Positions 61,579-64,000 of a stretch of DNA of 64,000 bases are shown here, piece by piece. Position 1 is the stretch's first letter; each line of letters begins with the position of its first letter. The notes below the pieces were generated by a model. That model did no database searches. It was not told where the DNA came from and worked only from the letters and a program-made list of their open reading frames with translations. The stretch comes from Gammaproteobacteria bacterium (GTDB taxonomy: Bacteria; Pseudomonadota; Gammaproteobacteria; Burkholderiales; Burkholderiaceae_B), in NCBI GenBank assembly GCA_030832095.1, contig JAURJT010000014.1, positions 1 through 64,000 of the forward strand. The letters run 5' to 3'. The position numbers and the translations under genes were made by a program.

Positions 61579-61649
61579 CGCCCCAAAATCTAGCAAAATG
61601 AGTGACATAGACAAAGAATGCAGCCCCAAGATCTAGAAAAATTGGTGAC
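61579..61649. repeat. Imperfect direct repeat over the DUF3820 start
   Basis: Copies at 61579-61606 and 61622-61649 match at 23 of 28 positions (shared core GCCCCAA.ATCTAG). The second copy covers codons 2-11 of the DUF3820 gene. The first copy includes an ATG that ends after 12 codons and is not a start for the gene. Confidence 0.5.
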
Positions 61650-61854
61650 CTGGAAAATGCCGTTTGGTAAGCACCAAGGTAAGCTTTTAGCCGATTTGCC
61701 TGGCAACTACTTGAACTGGTTTGCGCGCGAGGGGTTTCCTGAGGGCGAGATCGGGCGCCTGCTGCAGTTGATGCAAGAGATCGACCATAATGGCCTCAAA
61801 GGTATCTTGGCACCGCTGCGTGCGGGCGGTCGTTTGTCCGTGACGCAGCGCTAG
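61618..61854 (+). CDS. DUF3820 family protein
   Basis: A 78-residue protein with the family pattern MPFGKHQGKLLADLPGNYLNWFAREGFP, a small cytosolic fold long listed as a putative quorum-sensing-regulated virulence factor type. Size and sequence fit well; the function is not established. Its stop overlaps the end of the convergent YcaO gene by 4 bases. No strong Shine-Dalgarno is visible. Confidence 0.85.
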   Translation: MQPQDLEKLVTWKMPFGKHQGKLLADLPGNYLNWFAREGFPEGEIGRLLQLMQEIDHNGLKGILAPLRAGGRLSVTQR

Positions 61855-63566
61855 GCCACAAATAATTTGTCGTACGCAGCCAGCAAGTTGCTATGCATGG
61901 GGCTACCTTGCATATCAACACCCAACGTGTCTAAGCCAAAAAAGCGTTCGTCACCTGCAATGAGTGCCTGCGCCTGACGTAAGGTGTCTGCGCCAAACAT
62001 CAAGCTTAATGAATGCAGATAAGGCTCAGCGTCGTCAAGGTTCAGCACCGTTTCAATGCAGCGATACACCAAACGCCGAGCCGGATTCATTTGCTTGTAA
62101 TGATGAATCCAGTCGCACCCTTCAAGCGCAGCGTCGATATCGTTGACCGCAAGTGCCAGTAAGGTTTTCAATTCACCAATGCGTAGCTCTTTCCAGGTGG
62201 ATCCGTTGGGCGTGGCTAAACCCAAGATCTCCCACAAGGGGCGCTCGTCGTTCAAATTTAAGGTTTGTAACTCTGCGAGTAGCTCTGAGCACTCATCATC
62301 GGTCAGGTCATGCAGCCTGACTAACTGCGGGCGAATTTGATTGCCGATGCTGTTGTTTTCCCAGTCAAGATCGCCCACGGGGTAGATCTCTGACATGCCA
62401 GGTACCAAGATGCGGCAAGCGTAGGCGCCTTGTTCAGAAAAATCTGAAATGTAAAGTTCAAAGCCCTCTGCGTGCACGGCATCGCACAGCCATTGATAGT
62501 CTTGCTCGGTGGTGGTGCTGAAGTTCCAGTCGACAAAATCGTAGTCAGGCTCGTCACCCATAAAATCCCACGAAATCACGCCACTTGAATCCACAAAATG
62601 AATTTCAAGGTTGGCCACGGCATTGATCTCATCCATATCAAAGCCAGGTTCAGGAAAATTTTCTAACGCCTCTAGCGCACGGCCTTGTAGCAGTTCAGTC
62701 AGCGCGCGTTCAAGCGCGATCTCAAAACGCGGGTGTGCGCCGAAGCTTGCAAACACGCCTTGGTCTTTTGGATGGATCAAGGTGACGTTCATGACAGGAT
62801 ATTTGCCACCTAACGAAGCGTCTTTGACTAAGATGCCAAAGCCGGCGTCACGCAGCCCCTTGATGCCAGCCTGGATGCCGGGGTAACGGGCAATCACATC
62901 TTCAGGCACCTCGGGTAGGCATAGCCCTTCGCTGATGATGCGGTACTTGATGTGGCGCTCAAAGATCTCGGATAAGGCCTGAGCACGGGCTTCGTTTGGC
63001 GTGTTGCCGGCGGCCATGCCGTTGCTGACGTACAGGTTACCGATGATATTGACCGGAAACCAAGTTAAGGCGCCATCACTGAGGCGCGTGTAGGGCAGGG
63101 CGCAAATGCCGCGATCGACATTGCCCGAGTTCAAATCGACCAGCACTTCGCTATCGATGTCGCTGTCGGGGTTATAAAACGCTTGCAAAGTTGGGTTGAG
63201 CAGCTCGGCAGGCCAGGCGCCGTCTTCGGTCAGGGCAAACCAGCGCTCTTGTGGGTAGTGCACAAAACTTTTGTTGGCGCGGGTTTCGCCTAAATGAAAG
63301 TGAGTCCAGAAATAATGGGTACCCAAGCGTTCAAAAAACTCACCTAGCGCACTGGCCCGGGCGGCCAGCATGGTGGCGCCTTTGCCGTTGGCAAACAACA
63401 TGGGGCAGTCTTGGTCTTTGACATGCACCGACCAGATCGCCTCAACCGGATTGAGCCATGACGATTCATCGAGCCGAAAGCCGCGCGCTGCAAGTTTTGC
63501 CTGCATGGTGGCGATGGTGGATTCGAGTGAGACGTCTTTGCCGGGGATAAAGCTTTCGGTTTGCAT
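61851..63566 (-). CDS. ycaO: YcaO-domain protein (E. coli YcaO-like)
   Basis: A 571-residue protein collinear with E. coli YcaO (about 586). It begins ESFIPGKDVSLESTIATMQ, then GKGATMLAARASALGEFFERL and NIIGNLYVSNGMAAGNTPNEA-type ATP-binding segments, LSEIFERHIK, and a C-terminal TPR-like helical part from about residue 430 (RIGELKTLLALAVNDIDAAL). YcaO proteins use ATP to activate amide backbones; E. coli YcaO has been linked to beta-methylthiolation of ribosomal protein S12, with the detail still debated. No peptide precursor or second maturation enzyme is beside it, so it is unlikely to be a natural-product cyclodehydratase. Confidence 0.9.
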   Translation of the reverse strand: MQTESFIPGKDVSLESTIATMQAKLAARGFRLDESSWLNPVEAIWSVHVKDQDCPMLFANGKGATMLAARASALGEFFERLGTHYFWTHFHLGETRANKSFVHYPQERWFALTEDGAWPAELLNPTLQAFYNPDSDIDSEVLVDLNSGNVDRGICALPYTRLSDGALTWFPVNIIGNLYVSNGMAAGNTPNEARAQALSEIFERHIKYRIISEGLCLPEVPEDVIARYPGIQAGIKGLRDAGFGILVKDASLGGKYPVMNVTLIHPKDQGVFASFGAHPRFEIALERALTELLQGRALEALENFPEPGFDMDEINAVANLEIHFVDSSGVISWDFMGDEPDYDFVDWNFSTTTEQDYQWLCDAVHAEGFELYISDFSEQGAYACRILVPGMSEIYPVGDLDWENNSIGNQIRPQLVRLHDLTDDECSELLAELQTLNLNDERPLWEILGLATPNGSTWKELRIGELKTLLALAVNDIDAALEGCDWIHHYKQMNPARRLVYRCIETVLNLDDAEPYLHSLSLMFGADTLRQAQALIAGDERFFGLDTLGVDMQGSPMHSNLLAAYDKLFVA

Positions 63567-63851
63567 GGAATCTTGCCAAAAAGAGGTGAGGGTGGAGAAT
63601 AACCGACTACTGTGGCGCCCGAGCTGTCATAAGGGGTTGAACTTCAGCAATACCACTCGCAGACGCCCAGGCTGAAGGTGAGGTCGTGAAGCGAGCCGTA
63701 ACAAGGTAGTCAAGCGCCAGGGTGACTTTGTGCGTCAGAGGCAGATGATTTAGTTGCGGTTTTAAGGGTCGGTTTTGATGGTGTTTGCCAAAGGCATACA
63801 ATTACGGCATTGCACCATAAGAAAAAGACAAACTATTTTTCAGGGATCCCT

Positions 63852-64000
63852 ATGAGTGAGTTGAGCTACTGGCTAATTCGTTGCGACAACCAGATGTTGA
63901 CCGCGAAAGACATGAGCGATGGACATGTGTTCCCCAGGGGCTATGCCGCCGATTTTGGCAACCCTGAAAACGCGTTGTTGGTTGGGCATTGGCAAGGCAT
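63852..64000 (+). CDS. nudC: Probable NAD(+) diphosphatase (NudC-like), N-terminal part cut by window edge
   Basis: Only 49 complete codons are seen, from ATG 63852, with CAGGGA at 63841-63846. The text SYWLIRCDNQML, FPRGYAADFGNPENALLVGHWQG follows the pattern of the NudC N-terminal domain (E. coli: LPKGELPYGEA...ALQIGEWQGEPVW). The Nudix box is outside the window, so this call is tentative. NudC hydrolyses NADH and removes NAD caps from RNA. Confidence 0.6.
   Translation, partial: MSELSYWLIRCDNQMLTAKDMSDGHVFPRGYAADFGNPENALLVGHWQG

Noticed and set aside
63698-63708. GTAACAAGGTA, resembling the 3' end of 16S rRNA
   Set aside because: Only 11 bases match and the flanks do not continue the rRNA sequence. 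It is chance similarity in an intergenic stretch.
63607-63801. Minus-strand 64-residue open frame before the NudC-like gene
   Set aside because: No family pattern and it lies in the probable promoter region of two genes.
1-64000. Prophage, transposon, CRISPR or tRNA-borne island
   Set aside because: No integrase, transposase, terminal repeat, direct repeat array or tRNA-like fold was recognised on reading. The lack of a hit is not proof of absence.

Overview
The window looks like chromosomal DNA of a Betaproteobacterium of the Alcaligenaceae/Burkholderiales type. The basis is protein content, not a database match. It shows a massed set of Bug-type (TctC-like) periplasmic receptors, many class III CoA-transferases, a HemY-like TPR protein, an E. 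coli-like YcaO, and an OprM/MexAB-like pump with the outer-membrane gene first. I saw no rRNA, tRNA, CRISPR array, insertion sequence or prophage.

Layout. 1-8048: a cut-off hemY-like gene, a FAH hydrolase, a CoA-transferase, leuD-leuC-CDF transporter-FAD oxidoreductase on the minus strand, then a 2-hydroxyacid dehydrogenase. 8192-17630: a Bug receptor, a three-gene RND efflux pump, a 3-hydroxyisobutyrate dehydrogenase-like enzyme, a carboxymuconolactone decarboxylase-like protein and a DUF697-type membrane protein. 17649-26164 (minus): SDR, thiolase, acyl-CoA ligase, 2-hydroxyacid dehydrogenase, class II aldolase, amidohydrolase, Bug and an Sfp-type phosphopantetheinyl transferase, apparently one catabolic run. 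26484-33273: a beta-etherase-like GST, Bug, CoA-transferase, three tandem CitE-like proteins, Bug. 33363-34410: a probable AbiEii-type toxin-antitoxin pair. 34513-41292: upp, a deaminase-type amidohydrolase, Bug, amidohydrolase, Bug, DadA-like oxidase. 41398-49196 (minus): a MaoC-type hydratase, two CoA-transferases, a complete polar amino acid ABC transporter and a Bug. 49579-57228: Bug, a C-terminally broken hyuA, a thioredoxin reductase-like protein, CoA-transferase, an unknown protein and a UGSC-family selenoprotein, Bug. 57598-64000: MFS carrier, aldo-keto reductase, Bug, VOC protein, DUF3820 protein, YcaO and the start of a NudC-like gene.

The common theme is uptake of small carboxylates, their activation to CoA thioesters, and hydration, lyase or thiolase steps. 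Ten Bug receptors are present, but no TctA/TctB membrane partner.

The most notable item is at 55646-56176. An in-frame TGA at 55925-55927 lies inside the motif G-D-U-G-S-C-S-S-C, and coding continues in the same frame to 56176. A perfect 7-bp hairpin follows the TGA, with G and U at positions 23 and 24 counted from the U of UGA, the spacing of the E. coli fdhF SECIS element. This is a selenoprotein that ordinary gene calling splits in two. It sits in an apparent two-gene operon with an uncharacterised 346-residue protein.
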